From NCBI GenBank assembly GCA_033239525.1, contig BSYO01000004.1, positions 11,198,037 to 11,262,036 on the forward strand: a stretch of DNA of 64,000 nt. The letters are read 5' to 3'. The DNA comes from Nepenthes gracilis (taxonomy: Eukaryota; Streptophyta; Magnoliopsida; Caryophyllales; Nepenthaceae). This document shows positions 1 to 11,274 of the stretch, in pieces. The notes beneath the pieces are model-generated. The model was not told where the DNA came from, ran no database searches, and saw nothing but the letters and a program-made list of their open reading frames with translations. The translations under genes were made by a program, and so were the position numbers. Each line of letters starts with the position of its first letter. The first letter of the stretch is position 1.

Positions 1-625
1 ACTTACTCTAAATATCGTAAGCGAGACATCCAAACACGAACTCATCTACATTTTATATATACATATTAAATCCAAAGGATCTTATTACACAATCTAAAAG
101 ATTACTCTTGACCAAATCTATTATCCAAAAATAACAAAACCCATAATAAACTCAATGTAAATAACAAAGAAATACAATTAATACCATCTGAGTCGTAACA
201 GATGCCCAACTCATCAGATCACGTGATACCATGTCAGATCTCATCCAACTCCTATAAAGCATCTCAGCCCTTTACGAATCTGAAAAGATAAAAATATGAA
301 AACGTGAATCGGAGGCTCAACAAGTATCATTATAAACATGCATAAAACAACATGTGCAAATCAAATGAAGAATTCATAAACAAATATCAAAACAGATAAC
401 AAATACGAATCCAAAATTGCCAATATCAGAAGCCAAATCACCAGCACACTCAAATAGAATCTCATCATACCATCCAATTGATACGAACGCATAATAAATC
501 ATGCTCTGATACCCCGACACATAATCAAAGGCCATAGCACACTTACGTAAATAGAAGTCATGACATACCCACATAAATAGAGGCTAATATCAAACAAAAT
601 CAAAATCTACATATTATAACAGTTA

Positions 626-905
626 CATTTTAGGCTAACAGATTTAGGTCATCTCATATCATTGGCTCTATTAACCCGACTACATTTTAGACTTGCAACT
701 CTTAACCATTTTATATCGTTGGCTATCAGTCAGACTATATTTTAGACCTACAACTCTCGACCATCTCACATTATTTGCTATCGGTTCGATTATATTTTAG
801 ACTTATAACTCTTGGCCATTAGATCTCATTGACTTCATTAACTCGGTTATATTTTAAGCTTGTAACTCTTAACTATCATACATTGACCCATTAGGACCTC
901 AAATC
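626..905. repeat. 55-57 bp tandem array inside the LTR of element A
   Basis: Five consecutive units begin CATTTTAG/TATTTTAG at 626, 683, 738, 793 and 849. Each contains a CAACTCTTRACCAT-type segment followed by a TCATTGGCT-type segment. The units are clearly homologous but diverged by point changes. The second LTR copy (5297-6115) stops inside the first unit of this array. Confidence 0.75.
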
Positions 906-1817
906 GCCATGGACTCACACATGTACCGACCTATCGGGTCTCAGACCCCACTCATTATTCATACAACATATTAATATAAAATATGCATGCATAACATATC
1001 AGATGTTGAAATAAATCAGAGATAGTGCGAGAGAATACTTGTCTTGACCTTATATTCTGCAAATCGGAAAAAAGGACGCTTTGAAATACCTAAATTAAAC
1101 TATCTCTCTCTTGTCGATGCTTCCTTTTCTGTCTTGCAGGTGTTGTTTCTCTCTCCTCCCCCCGTGCTGCCTTACCGCGCACACTGCTGCCTTTGCTACT
1201 TCCTTTAACCGTTGCCTCTACATCCTACAGCTGTCGCCAACCTTATTAGTGCACTTTCTCTCTCCTCGTTGACGCGCTACTCATGCCTTTGTCCCCATCC
1301 TGCCGCACACTCCTCCGGACTACTCCTTTGCAGTGTCATCCACCAGCACGCTGACTCCTTCTCTCATCCTCCCTTTTTCTTCCTCTCCTCCTATTCTCCT
1401 CCTTCCTCTTCCTTGTGTGAAACCCTACTCCCCTTTTTCTTCTCTCTTCTCTCTCCTTCCTATTCGGCCAACCCTCCCAAAATCGGTATATGTAAGTAAG
1501 GATTTAATATCAACAAAAAGAAAGGAAGAAGTTGCTTACTTCAATTTTATGCATCTCCTTCGGCGATGGCAGCAACTTCCCCTTCGGTTAGCGATTACAC
1601 CTACTTTTTTCTTGACTTGCGATGGCGGCAACCCTAATGTCTCCTCGCTACTACACTCCCGCGCCGCCGCCTCCATTTGCCGACGATCGGCTGCCATGCC
1701 TCCAGCGTACCACCTTCTCCTTCTTCTCCTTCTTCTCTTTCTTTTCATTCTTTTTCTTTTGCTGCCCACGGCTACTTCCCCCCTTTTATCCCTTTTTCTA
1801 TTTTTTTCATTATTATA

Positions 1818-1858
<41 letters not shown>
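1818..1858. repeat. (ATT)n microsatellite in LTR
   Basis: About 13 consecutive ATT triplets. An AAT run sits at the equivalent place in the opposite-strand LTR at 6317-6366, so the microsatellite is an old part of this LTR family. Confidence 0.9.
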
Positions 1859-2068
1859 TATTTTCTTTTCTTTCATAATTCAATCGGTAATTGGGTGTCA
1901 GCACCGACGCACATCGAATGTTAACTCAATTGATTTGAATATTCTCTAAAATTTTTACAATATAAAAATATATAATTTTTATCACATTTAAATTATTCAA
2001 AATAATAAATACACATATAATAATAATTTTTATCCAAAATAAATCAAATGGAGATTCGAGATATTACA

Positions 2069-2081
2069 TTCTTTCTTCATT
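2069..2081 (-). other. Polypurine tract of element A
   Basis: The minus strand reads AATGAAGAAAGAA directly before the TGTAATATC start of the 3' LTR. This is the expected place for the plus-strand primer of an LTR retrotransposon. Confidence 0.55.
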
Positions 2082-2247
2082 GTAAAAATTTCATCCTGAA
2101 AATTTATGCACATCGATCTTGACCTCAATTATCAAATAATAATCACATTCTCTCAAACTTCATCTTTGCACTTCTCAAGCCACTTCCTCAATCAAATGAT
2201 TCCTCCAGAATTAGATTCTCAATACCTGATCCTTTTTATCATAAAAA

Positions 2248-3700
2248 TTAGAACCACAGCCTCAGCCCAACACACTTCTTATCGATAAAAAATGACTCCA
2301 ACCCAAGCACATATGAAGGATCATTCTTATAAAATATATCATATCCATCTATCAAATTAAGAAGTAAGGCTACTCTATAGGCCACCTCTCTGATCAGTTG
2401 AAAAATTTTGAATGTTCTAATGAACCTCCACTTCAATTTACCCTTCGACTATTGAACTCAAATTTTTTCTCTTCAAGATACGTCCAGAAAGATCTGAACA
2501 TTTTCTTTGAACCTCAAATTGGGTTGCAAATTTGATCTTCTACTTTAAGCCTCAAATCAAGTCTTATGATCGATAATCGTAAGCCCACACATTTTTACTA
2601 CGCAATTCTAATTGATCATCTGTTTCAGATCATAATCAGAAGCCTCGAATTTGGTATACCTTGTCATCTCCTTGCCTCGATAATATACTGACAGCCAATC
2701 TCCAAAATGACATCCTGATTGGCAAGCAATGAGCCAATTTCATCAACTTATCTACCATCATCCAAATTGTCACCAATTTCCTCACCATCTGAGGAAGACC
2801 AAAAATAGTCTCGAAAGCTTCTTCTTCTACTCAACTTCCTCCTTTAGGCACGGATGCACCTTGCTATATAAGTCGCGATCTTTTGCTTCATATTCTATTA
2901 GCTTGTATTGACTCGTGATCAACTCGCCATCAAACCCTCTCCACTTCGCTAAGTGGAGAGTCTTCAATGTTTCCTTCGAACTTGGACGAATCCAATTCAA
3001 CTATAACTGTTGATGACCTCACTTGCTCATGAGCATTCATCTAGTCAACCAAGATCCTAATGAAAGAGTCCTTAAAACCACAATTTCATTTGAACGTGCA
3101 AAGGAAAAACACTTTGTATAGTATTTTTTTTGGTAAGTAAAACACTTTGTATAGTAGGCGATCGCGTCCAGCTTCATGATGATTTGTCAAAAAGGGTCAT
3201 CATCTCTGATCTTTATAAGAGCTTCTCCCGCAGATAAGAGTTTTGTTCAAAATCCAATTTTGGTAGCAAAGAGAGGAAATCCCTCTAGCCTAGTCTTTCC
3301 ATTGGCATCCTCACCATAGCACTTCTACGCAAACTTCTCCAAATTGTACCGTATCTCAAACTTTTTCTTGAATGATGCGCCCAACCATGCTAAATTCAAA
3401 CATACTTAGATCTCTCTCAAGAGCGTCACTGAATGCTATTAATCTTTCAGATCCATTAGGGATCGACAAATATCAACATCGTCGTCAATCTATCTTCGAC
3501 TCTTGGAAGCTCTCTTCATAAGCTTCGTTCCATATGAACACCGATCACTTCTGCGTCTATCGAGCTGGGGTGATTTCTAAAGATTCTCGACAAATTGCCC
3601 ATCATCCAGCAAGACCTGAGGAACACTGCACCTCTAAGATATTAGTCGACTTCTCTCCATTAGCCATTGCTTCTACCTCTTTTGGATCCTCAATGAGCCA
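2248..3700 (-). pseudogene. Ty3/gypsy pol relic: RT C-terminus, RNase H, integrase
   Basis: Minus-strand translation in shifting frames shows decayed pol pieces in the right order. A stretch around 3600-3700 resembles the linker after the RT palm (residues EAMANGEKSTNILEV, then WNEAYEESFQE). An RNase H-like part follows. An integrase core lies near 2700-2800 (MKLAHCLPIRMSFW, the conserved segment after the first catalytic Asp). An integrase C-terminal segment lies at 2248-2436 (IREVAYRVALLLNLIDGYDIF...NDPSYVL). Stops and frameshifts are everywhere, and no intact catalytic triad can be followed. Domain edges are approximate. Confidence 0.6.
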
Positions 3701-4030
3701 CTAAAAGAACAATCTGGCCAATCCATGCATATCCTCATCGAACCATTTCTCTTCACCAAAAGCATATAAGCATTCCATGGTGATACCCAATTCAAACCGT
3801 CCTTCAACAAACCCAGACAAAAATTGCTTCCTTTCCCTTAATTTAGACAAGGCCCTTCTATGAAGAGTCCTTAAAATCAGTGCTAATTTTGGCATGGCCT
3901 CAATAGCAATTCAAACTTTCACTCGCTAGGTTGTCTAAGCTAATTCTCTTCCACGACTAAGGAACTAGCTCTAGCATCATGAGCTACAGTTGCAAAAACT
4001 CTGCCTAGAATACTTTGATTTCTATCTAGA
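3700..4030 (-). pseudogene. Ty3/gypsy RT N-terminal relic next to a deletion
   Basis: On the minus strand a segment reading SPWNAYMLLVKRNGSMRIC matches the well-conserved start of gypsy reverse transcriptase (family motif SPWGAPV...KKDGS-RMC). Shortly after, the sequence jumps to residues from beyond the RT palm, and the YVDD/YIDD catalytic box is absent. The RT core has therefore been lost by an internal deletion. Upstream, around 3960-4030, is a GRVFATVAHDARAS-like segment of the gag-protease linker. The active site of protease was not found. Confidence 0.55.
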
Positions 4031-4032
4031 CA

Positions 4033-5000
4033 TCAGGGAACTGGACGCTTGGGATTCGAACAATCTTTTGACAAATGGCCTATTTGACCATAATTGAAGT
4101 AGACTCCACTCTGACGAAAGAAAACTCGTCCCTCATAATTCTTTGATAGAACTCGCAAACTGGGACTTCGAGGAAGAAGATTATGCTCAATCTGATTTTC
4201 ATTCATCTCATCCTTTGGAGGATAAACGAGTCCACCCTTCAAGCTCTTGGTTTAATGGTTTGATTTCTTTTAGAAAGAATTCTCACAGAGTTACTCCTAC
4301 TAGATTAACAAAGCCTGGTCTAACTTCTTGCCATAAATCTAGAGTCGAAATGGCACCATTTACTTCAAAATTGAATCTTAAAGTCCTTAACTACTATCTT
4401 ATTTCAACAAATCTTTTAGATTCTTCAATTTTTTCCTGAATGTTGCCTTAGGAGGTTGAACCTCGTTTTCTTTGTCCATGGATTCTTCAATGATGAAGGA
4501 TTAGCGGAGACAATTATCCATCCGATCATAATTTCAGACCACAACATGATCAGTATTGCTGCTACTAACAAAATCAAATCTGTACTCCTTGCCCTTTCTC
4601 CTAACAGAAATTGTTCACCGTTGACTTCACAACTACTCTGGTTAAGATAAAGATGAAAGATATTACAGTGCAAACTCCCAATACAACTCTATTTCCTGAA
4701 TAGCATAAGCCTAGGCCAAGAACAGATCCACTTGCCCTATTGACTACTTCCTTTCTTGACGTGTCATCTTTACTTCACTTGGAAACAAAAACAATTCCTA
4801 ACTTCTCCTAAGATAGTTTCGAATAATTGACCTACCTCAGCTAGCCTACTAAACTCAGCTACTTTAATCTCCCGAATGATCTCCCAGGGGATCTTCTCAT
4901 CATCCCAGTCTAAGAGGTGGTGTTGGGAGTCCCACCATCTAATAGCCTCACCATCCAATTTGTACGTGGCAAACCTCACATTGACTTCCTCGAGACGATC
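4033..5000 (-). pseudogene. Ty3/gypsy gag relic with decayed zinc knuckle
   Basis: Gag packages element RNA in virus-like particles. Minus strand 4770-4979 reads FATYKLDGEAIRWWDSQ, the tryptophan-rich core of plant gypsy capsid. At 4033-4120 a zinc knuckle remains as VYFNYGQIGHLSKDC. The first two cysteines of the CX2CX4HX4C motif have become F and Y, so it should not bind zinc. The sequence between these landmarks is frameshifted. Confidence 0.65.
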
Positions 5001-5277
5001 GATAATCTTTAAATACTTTCTTCATCTTCAGTAGCTAATTTTCTACTTCAATCTAATCAGTTAAATCCCAAAACATACTCACAGTTCTACCATTGAATCA
5101 TTCCACCCATCATGACGCTTGGGTGACCCCTCATAACCGATGATCGACCTTTCGATTCAAACCTAAGCACCATAATGGAACTTTTCTACTATCTGTCAGA
5201 AACAATACTTATTATATCATAATATTTAATCAATTTCATATCCAAAATGACTCAAGGTATCTCTCCTTATAAATTTT

Positions 5278-5288
5278 CTCTGATACCA
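5278..5288 (-). other. Primer binding site of element A (initiator Met tRNA type)
   Basis: The minus strand reads TGGTATCAGAG, the usual plant retrotransposon primer site complementary to the 3' end of initiator methionine tRNA. It lies eight bases inside the 5' LTR end. Confidence 0.85.
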
Positions 5289-5296
5289 TACTATCA

Positions 5297-6115
5297 TGCA
5301 CCGAGACTTAGCAAGTCTAATTACTTTGTTATTCATGAAATTAATATTTTAAAAAATTTAAGTGTGACAAACTAAAATACAGAACCCAACAAGTCAAACT
5401 TGTACAGGATATTATGAAATAATCGTCCGAACAATATAAATGTGACATATTTTAAACATCGTAAGGGAGATATCCAAATATGAACTCATTTACATTTTAT
5501 ATATACATATTAAATCTAATGGCCCTAATTATACAATCTAAAGTCCTGCTCTTGGTAATATCCATTATCCAAAAATAACAAAACCCATAATAAACCCAAT
5601 CCAAATAATAGAAAAATACAATCAACACTATCTAAGTCGTAACAGATGCCTAAACTACTAGATCATGTGATGCCGCGTCAGATCTCGTCTAACCCCTGCA
5701 AAGCATCCCAACCCTCTACAAATTTGAACAGATGGAAATATGAAAACGTGAGACAAAAACTTAACAAGCATCGTCATAAACATGTACAAAACAGTATATG
5801 CAAAACAGAGGAAAAATTCATTAATGAATATCAAAATAAATGACAGATACAAATCCTAAATTGCCTATTTCAGAAGCCAGATCACCAGTACACCCAAAGC
5901 AAAATCTCAGTGTACCATCCAACTGATACAACGCATAACAAATCACACTCTGATACCCCCACATATAATCAAAGGCCACCACACACCCATATAAATAGAA
6001 GTCACAGTATACCCATATAACAGAGGCTAATGGCAAACGAAATCCAAATCTACATATCATAATGGGTACGTTTTTGGTGGATAAATCTAGATTATCTCAT
6101 ATCATTGGCTCCATT
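5297..6115 (-). repeat. 5' LTR of element A, truncated
   Basis: Aligns with the 3' LTR (5450-6110 against 1-660). On the minus strand it ends ...GGTGCA at 5297. The far end is missing: homology breaks at 6115, inside the first unit of the 55-bp array, exactly where the opposite-strand LTR of element B starts with TGTAATA. Confidence 0.75.
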
Positions 6116-6335
6116 TGTAATATTTTTAATATTTCTATTCGATTTAATTTGGATTATTTATTTATTTAGGATAATTTGGGTGTGATAAAAATTTATTAAA
6201 TATTAGAAAATTTTGGACGATATTTAGGATTGTTGGGTGGGCGCCAAAAGTGCGCCCGTTCAATCGTCCGAGTATCGATTTGAATTTTGAGATTTTAAAG
6301 GAAAAAGGAAAATATATAATAATAATAATAATAAC

Positions 6336-6366
<31 letters not shown>

Positions 6367-8308
6367 GCAATTAAAGGGGATAGGGGAAGGGACTCAGGGA
6401 GATACGGGAAACAAAACACAGGAAACAGAGGAGAGGCTTTGGGTAGAGAGAGAGAGAAGGAAGAAGAAGAGAGAGAAATGGGCAAACGGAGGCTCTCAGG
6501 TTTGATATCGGCTTGAAATTAGTTGAAAAAATTATAGATCGAGTCGAGATAGGTACTTTCATACCCTTTTTATCTCCTCTTTCGATTTTTATTCATTTTT
6601 TATCGGGTATTATTATTTCGATACCCACCCAAGTTATAAAAAATATGTGACCTATGATTAGTACCTAAAATTTTTATGGTTTAATGCTCGAATCCCCTTC
6701 CGATTGGCTCGGTTTGACTTCACCAAATCCTAACCCTCGCCCAACTCGGGATTCCCCCTTTTTTATTCGATAATATGTTTAATTGACCCCAAATTATGAA
6801 TTATTATATCCTAATTATGTATATACCTCGGCCGGGCGTCTGATTTTACAAGTATTGACCCGTTCGCAATGTCCAGACGCTCTAGAACGGCCATATTACT
6901 GTTTACCTAAGAATAAATGAGAATTTTACATGCTTCCACCCCACCTAATTGTTATGAAATTTATATCTAATTATATATGACTAATAGTAAACCCCGAGAA
7001 TATAAGCTTGTGTTTCATTTGTAAAGGAAATGTGTCCCGGATGCCCCCAAAGTGATAATTGCCTAATATGGTGAGGAATTCTAATCCTACCTATATATTA
7101 TATTGTTCGTGCATCCAAATTGACTATTGAAAAGATTTAAATCTAAAGGAAAGATAATCGTATATGTAATCGGAGGGAAGTCCACAATGTGATATGCGAT
7201 CGTATCGTTCTTCCGGACAGAGATATTGTGAATTGAATTATGGTGGATCTTTCCTCAAATGAATAAGAAGCCATGAAATTAGGACCATGGAATTGTGCTA
7301 TGAAGGTAATACCCCTTGGGATGCCATTAGCATTACAGTAGAAACTTGAGAATTACTCCGACTGCATATTATACTGGGTAATACTATTGGCAAGCCTTAG
7401 GATATTACTGTGGAAGGACGATGATTGCCTCTAGACCGCGGGAGGTTAAGGTAGCCTTTTATCGGCCTTATATGACAGAGTGATAAGCATACTACTATAC
7501 CACATGGTGTTCGGCCTTTTCTAGGTAAAAGTTTGTTATTGGATGTTAAGTACGTTGTTCGGCCTTAGTTTATGAGGGGCATCATAATTCTTCTTTGTCC
7601 CCCCCACACATTTAGTTAATAAGACTTATTGATCCTAATTTATAAAGATGAATAATCATGCATAAATTATATTTCAAGGAGAAGTAAATTGCGCTCCAAA
7701 GCATAATTGATCATGTTCCTGCTTATGCATCTCCTTTATGCTTATATGTCATTCTTCTACTTCACTTCATTTATATTATCTACTACTTTTAAATATGATA
7801 CACTTGTTGAGCTGTTAACTCACCCTTATTCTCTTTTCTTCCATATGAGCAAACTATTATACCCGATGAGTCCGAATAGGCTGTTAGCACATGATAGGTA
7901 GCTGATATAGATTGGAGAGCTTTTAAGGACTTAGTTTTATTATCTTGTATGAGACATGGATAATGTATTATTTATTTTGATACCTATGGTTATGTATATG
8001 TATGTCTTGATGATGATGATGGACACATAGTTTAGTTTTTGCTATATATGATGTATATTATGCTTCCGTAGGTTCCCTTTTGTGGTTATGTTGGGTTTCC
8101 TAGTTGGCATCTTTTCTAAGCTAGCGTCATACCGGAATTACGATGTCGGTGCCACCCGTGTGTTTGATTGTGGCGTTTGGGGATCCTGTGTATATGTTGT
8201 GCATATTTGTGAATTCTGTATAGGGTTTTGTACAGGTTTGTATTTGGCGGGCATCTGTTTTATAGATGAAACTTTACCGAATTTTTTGTAGAATTGTTCG
8301 GTCCGTCA
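6116..8308 (+). repeat. 5' LTR of element B
   Basis: Starts TGTAATATTT and ends GTCCGTCA, four bases before the primer site (2193 bp). The first 250 bases are the inverse of 9826-10104 and of 1820-2068. It includes an AAT microsatellite (6317-6366), a GA-rich block (about 6430-6480) and a GTTAACTCACCCTTA segment near 7815 that recurs in the LTR-like region near 23650. No gene is visible in it. Confidence 0.75.
6317..6366. repeat. (AAT)n microsatellite
   Basis: An almost pure ATA/AAT run with one C interruption, located in the 5' LTR of element B. It is the counterpart of the ATT run at 1818-1858. Confidence 0.9.
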
Positions 8309-8312
8309 TAAT

Positions 8313-8323
8313 TGGTATCAGAG
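8313..8323 (+). other. Primer binding site of element B
   Basis: TGGTATCAGAG four bases after the LTR end (GTCCGTCA). It is complementary to the initiator Met tRNA 3' end and marks the start of minus-strand DNA synthesis. Confidence 0.9.
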
Positions 8324-8584
8324 AAAGGGATGCCTTAGGATTGATTTAAATCTCATGCGGAAGCTTACAATAATATAGGCTAAGACTAAATAGGTAAACG
8401 TAGATATAGAAGGACTAAATTAGGATAGATAGCTCTAGTTACTCTAACCTGCATAACTTAGACTAGAGTTAAGGTAAGAAGGTAGTTTTATTTAATTGCG
8501 TAAATAGTAATGCCGTAATAAGGGTTTGATCTTTTGACTAATTCGTAATCGTTCTTATTCCAGAGGTATCTTCTGAAGTCATGC

Positions 8585-9825
8585 ATGCCGCCTAGACGTG
8601 GAGGCTCTTGTGGAGGTGGCCAGTCCCAAGATCGGGAGGCCGAGTAATTGAATTTGTTAGGGTGTATGGCAAACATCATTGAGAATATGGAGCAGCGAAT
8701 TCTTGCCCCTGTCCTTACTCCGGCTCCCGTACAGGCTCCTATTAATCCGAGACCATCTACATACGATCGATTCATTCGGGAACGAGTTCCTGTATTTCTG
8801 GGGGAGCCCGACCCTATAAAAGCGGACACATGGTTTGAGAGTTTGAATAAAGTGTTCGTAGTGATTAGATACCCCGAGGAGGATCAGGTTTTGTTTGCGT
8901 CCTACTAGCTAGAGGTTGAGGCGTATCATTGATTGATGATGAAGAAAAGGGCCTTGGGAGTGCCTGAGGATGAAATCTTTTGGCAGATGTTTGAGGAGGC
9001 ATTTATGAAAAATTACTTTCCTTCCAGCCTCCGTGTTCAAAGGAAAAGGAGTTCATCAAATTGAGGTAGGGTAGTCAGACAATGGCCGAATATGACGCCA
9101 AGTTTACCGAGTTGTCATTGTTCGCCTCTTATATGGTTGAGGATGAAGAGAGGAAGACGAGAAAGTTTCTGCAGGGCTTGCGGGATAATATCAACAAGCA
9201 GTTGGCAACCCGCAAGATGACGACCTATGCCGATGTGTTGGATCGTGCCTTGATCCATGAGCAAGAGCTCGCAAAGGAGTTCTATAAGAAATGGTCACTG
9301 GGCAAGAGTGGGGTCAGTGCTAGTTCTAGAGCTAGTCTGGGGAGGCCGTTCAAGAAGTCTAAGCAGTCAGATTCTGGTAAAAAGAGTGATTAGACCTCGG
9401 CATCGTCTCAAGCTTTAATGGGCCCGTGTCAACATTGTGGAAGGATGCATGGGAACAAATATTGCTTTAGGGTGACGGGGGCTTGTTTCAATTGTGGTCA
9501 AGTGAGGCATAGAGCCAAAGAATGCCCTCGGCCGTCGAAGATCTGCACTCCGAAGCCGGTGATACGAGGAAAAGCTTTTGCAGTATTTGCCAATGAGGCC
9601 AAGGCATTGGACAACGTGGTGGAAGGTATACTCCTTATTTGTAATATTTTCTGTTCAGTGTTTTTTGATTTTGAGTCCACGCATTCGTTCATTTCTCCTT
9701 ATTTAGTCTGTCGTGTTACACCCTCTCCCATGACCCTTGATTTATCTCTGATCGTATCCACACCCACCGGATCTTCTATTATGACCGATGTCTCCTACCT
9801 GGGGTGTGTTGTGGAGGTGAATGAG
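8585..9825 (+). pseudogene. Ty3/gypsy gag-protease relic
   Basis: ATG at 8585 begins MPPRRGGSCGGG, a typical start of plant chromovirus gag. A stop follows within about 20 codons, and one frameshift occurs near 9050-9080. The capsid core is seen as DRFIRERVPVFLGEPDP and MAEYDAKFTELSLFASYM. Two zinc knuckles follow at about 9427-9530: CQHCGRMHGNKYC and CFNCGQVRHRAKEC. Protease begins at about 9655, where the expected D-S/T-G active site reads FDFESTHSFIS, so it is mutated. The frame then enters foreign LTR sequence at about 9826. Not functional. Confidence 0.75.
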
Positions 9826-10104
9826 TTATTTCTTTTTCTCTTTTTATTTATTTATTTATTTATTTATTTATTATTATATTATATTTTTTATTCCTTTTTT
9901 CTTTCCTTTCATAATCCAATCGGTACTTAAGTGTCAATATCGACACACCTCGGGTGTCAATCTAACTGATTTGAATATCATTCAAAATTTTTATAATATA
10001 AAAATATATAATTTTTATCACATCCAAATTATTTAAAATAATAAATACACCCAAAATAATAATTTTTATCCAAAATAAACTAAATGAAGGTTTGGGATAT
10101 TACA
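9826..10104 (-). repeat. Inverted LTR start fragment (element A/B family)
   Basis: Minus strand begins TGTAATATCCC at 10104. It aligns with 1820-2068 on the same strand and with 6116-6366 on the other strand. It includes a TTTA microsatellite (about 9841-9876) where the related LTRs carry ATT repeats. Only about 280 bases of the LTR are present. Confidence 0.7.
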
Positions 10105-10486
10105 AGTATTCAACCACTTTTGAGTTTTCAAAGACTAACAATATGGTCCGAATGTGAAGCTCTCATCACATGTTTGAAGTTAGCCAATGAATTCTCGATT
10201 ATAAGCTATCATCACAATGCAGCTGAGTGCAAAACTCTCAACATAAGTTTAACTATCTAAAGCAATTCAAAATTGGTGTTCAATGAGTTACTAGCTGGTT
10301 ATGAAGCCAACTACTGAGATTTGGTAAAATACTTAAGCAAGGTCCACGTGCTTATTTAACTCTTAGAAACGAACAAAATTATCTATATCCCAGGCGCAAA
10401 AAATTTGAAGGTAGACCACCATTCAAAGATAGAGACCTCAAAAAATTTAGAATAATTTAGCCGAGGCATGAGAGAAGTACTAAGAA
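10105..10486 (+). pseudogene. Ty3/gypsy (Tat-type) RNase H-like relic
   Basis: Plus-strand translation gives CEALITCLKLANEF, then SNSKLVFNELLAGYEANY, then LVKYLSKVHVL and KNLKVDHHSKI, with stops between. This is the order of blocks in the extra (archaeal-like) RNase H domain of Tat-group elements: an E-Y-E-A-L block, an S-D-S-Q-L-V block with the Asp changed, then a K-Y-L block. It may continue past the copia insertion at 15986. Call by motif only; no LTR is attached. Confidence 0.45.
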
Positions 10487-10596
10487 GGACTTGTTGCGTT
10501 ATGAGTCACTCCCGTGTAGGTCCATACTCAATTGATATGGCGGATGAAGGTAAATATCCTCATCGCATGAAGAAGGATCGAGTTGCACCTGTTGGG

Positions 10597-10756
10597 CGCT
10601 CGAGCCGCAAATTCTAGTGTGCTGCCGCTTGCTGTACGCTCGAATGGCGCTCGAGTGGGAAATTACAGTAAGCCTCCGCTCGCTGTGCGCTCGAATGGCG
10701 CTCGAGCGCATGCCTGCGCTTGCTGTGCGCTCGATAGGCATTCGAGAGCACACCGA
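10597..10756. repeat. 51-bp tandem repeat upstream of the LTR TATA box
   Basis: Units start CGCTCGAG at 10597, 10648 and 10699 (51, 51 and 40 bp), with a partial fourth at 10739. Each junction carries the near-palindrome GCTCGAATGGCGCTCGAG. The same array lies in the 3' LTR from 15361. Its place just before the TATA box is where plant LTR enhancer repeats are usually found; regulatory function is inferred. Confidence 0.85.
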
Positions 10757-10757
10757 T

Positions 10758-10766
10758 TATATAAAA
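10758..10766 (+). promoter_or_regulatory. TATA box of copia element 1 LTR
   Basis: TATATAAAA lies directly after the 51-bp array. An identical box is at 15522-15530 in the 3' LTR. Position and sequence fit the Pol II promoter that starts genomic RNA. Confidence 0.75.
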
Positions 10767-11224
10767 TGCGCACTTTGCGTTTTTAGGTTATTCCAATCAG
10801 TTTTGAGTGCCGTTCCAGAGAAGAAAGAGAGAGAAAAGAGAGAGAAGAAGAAGAAGAAGAGGAAGATTTGAGCCTCTGTTTGGGTTTTCAATCAAGTTTC
10901 AGTCTTCGGTAATCACACATACGAGATTCTTACTACTGAGAAGAACATCTGCCGTGTTTTATCTCTTCTCTTGCTCTTTATATTTCTTGTACGGGTTGTG
11001 CAAAGCTAGTTGATATTGATTCTTGTGATTTGGGATTTGTGTAACTGATCAACTGCTGCTAGTAAAAATTTTGGACTCTGTGTTCCATGGTTTTTCTCCC
11101 TTGTTTCATAGGGAGTTTTTCACGTAAAAATTGTATATTTATTGTTCATGCATGCTTATTGTGTACTTGCTATCATCTACTACGTATTTTCTCGCGGTTT
11201 AAACAAGTATTTAATTCTAACAAG

Positions 11225-11235
11225 TGGTATCAGAG
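11225..11235 (+). other. Primer binding site of copia element 1
   Basis: TGGTATCAGAG two bases after the 5' LTR; initiator Met tRNA type. Confidence 0.92.
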
Positions 11236-11274
11236 ATTTTGGTTCGTGTTGGGTATTGTGACTTGTTTGAATCG

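Larger units (their letters stand above)
1..2068 (-). repeat. 3' LTR of element A (left end outside window)
   Basis: On the minus strand the LTR begins TGTAATATC at 2068 and runs left past base 1. Comparison with 5297-6115 suggests a full length of about 2.2 kb. It contains a 55-57 bp tandem array (626-905), a CT-rich stretch (about 1090-1800) and an ATT microsatellite (1818-1858). The first 200 bases of the LTR are closely related to 9826-10104 (same orientation) and to the start of the LTR at 6116 (opposite orientation). The short ORFs in the CT-rich stretch are composition artefacts. Confidence 0.75.
1..6115 (-). mobile_element. Ty3/gypsy element A, degenerate, 5' LTR truncated
   Basis: Read on the minus strand, the order is truncated 5' LTR (6115 to 5297), tRNA primer site, gag relic, pol relic, polypurine tract and 3' LTR (2068 to beyond the left edge). 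Positions 1-660 and about 5450-6110 are clearly the same sequence, which identifies the LTR pair. The internal region is only about 3.2 kb, so much of protease and reverse transcriptase has been deleted. The gag and integrase residues look like the plant chromovirus (Tekay/Del-like) group, but this is a call by eye. The element cannot be autonomous. Confidence 0.75.
6116..9825 (+). mobile_element. Ty3/gypsy element B, 5' part only
   Basis: Plus-strand order is 5' LTR (6116-8308), Met-tRNA primer site (8313), gag and the start of protease. RT, RNase H, integrase and the 3' LTR are missing. At about 9826 the protease reading frame runs into an inverted LTR piece. The gag start MPPRRG and the tandem CCHC knuckles fit plant chromoviruses such as Tekay/Del. 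Confidence 0.75.
10492..11222 (+). repeat. 5' LTR of copia element 1
   Basis: Starts TGTTGCGTTATG and ends TTCTAACA, two bases before the primer site. It contains a 51-bp tandem array, a TATA box (10758), a GA-rich leader (about 10822-10866) and a long U5-like part. The sequence between TATA box and primer site is the likely transcript leader. It is about 90 percent identical by eye to the 3' copy. Confidence 0.93.

Noticed and set aside
1536..1949. Overlapping ORFs rich in Asn/Ile/Tyr/Phe
   Set aside because: They are translations of an ATT microsatellite and CT-rich LTR sequence in three frames; no protein signal.
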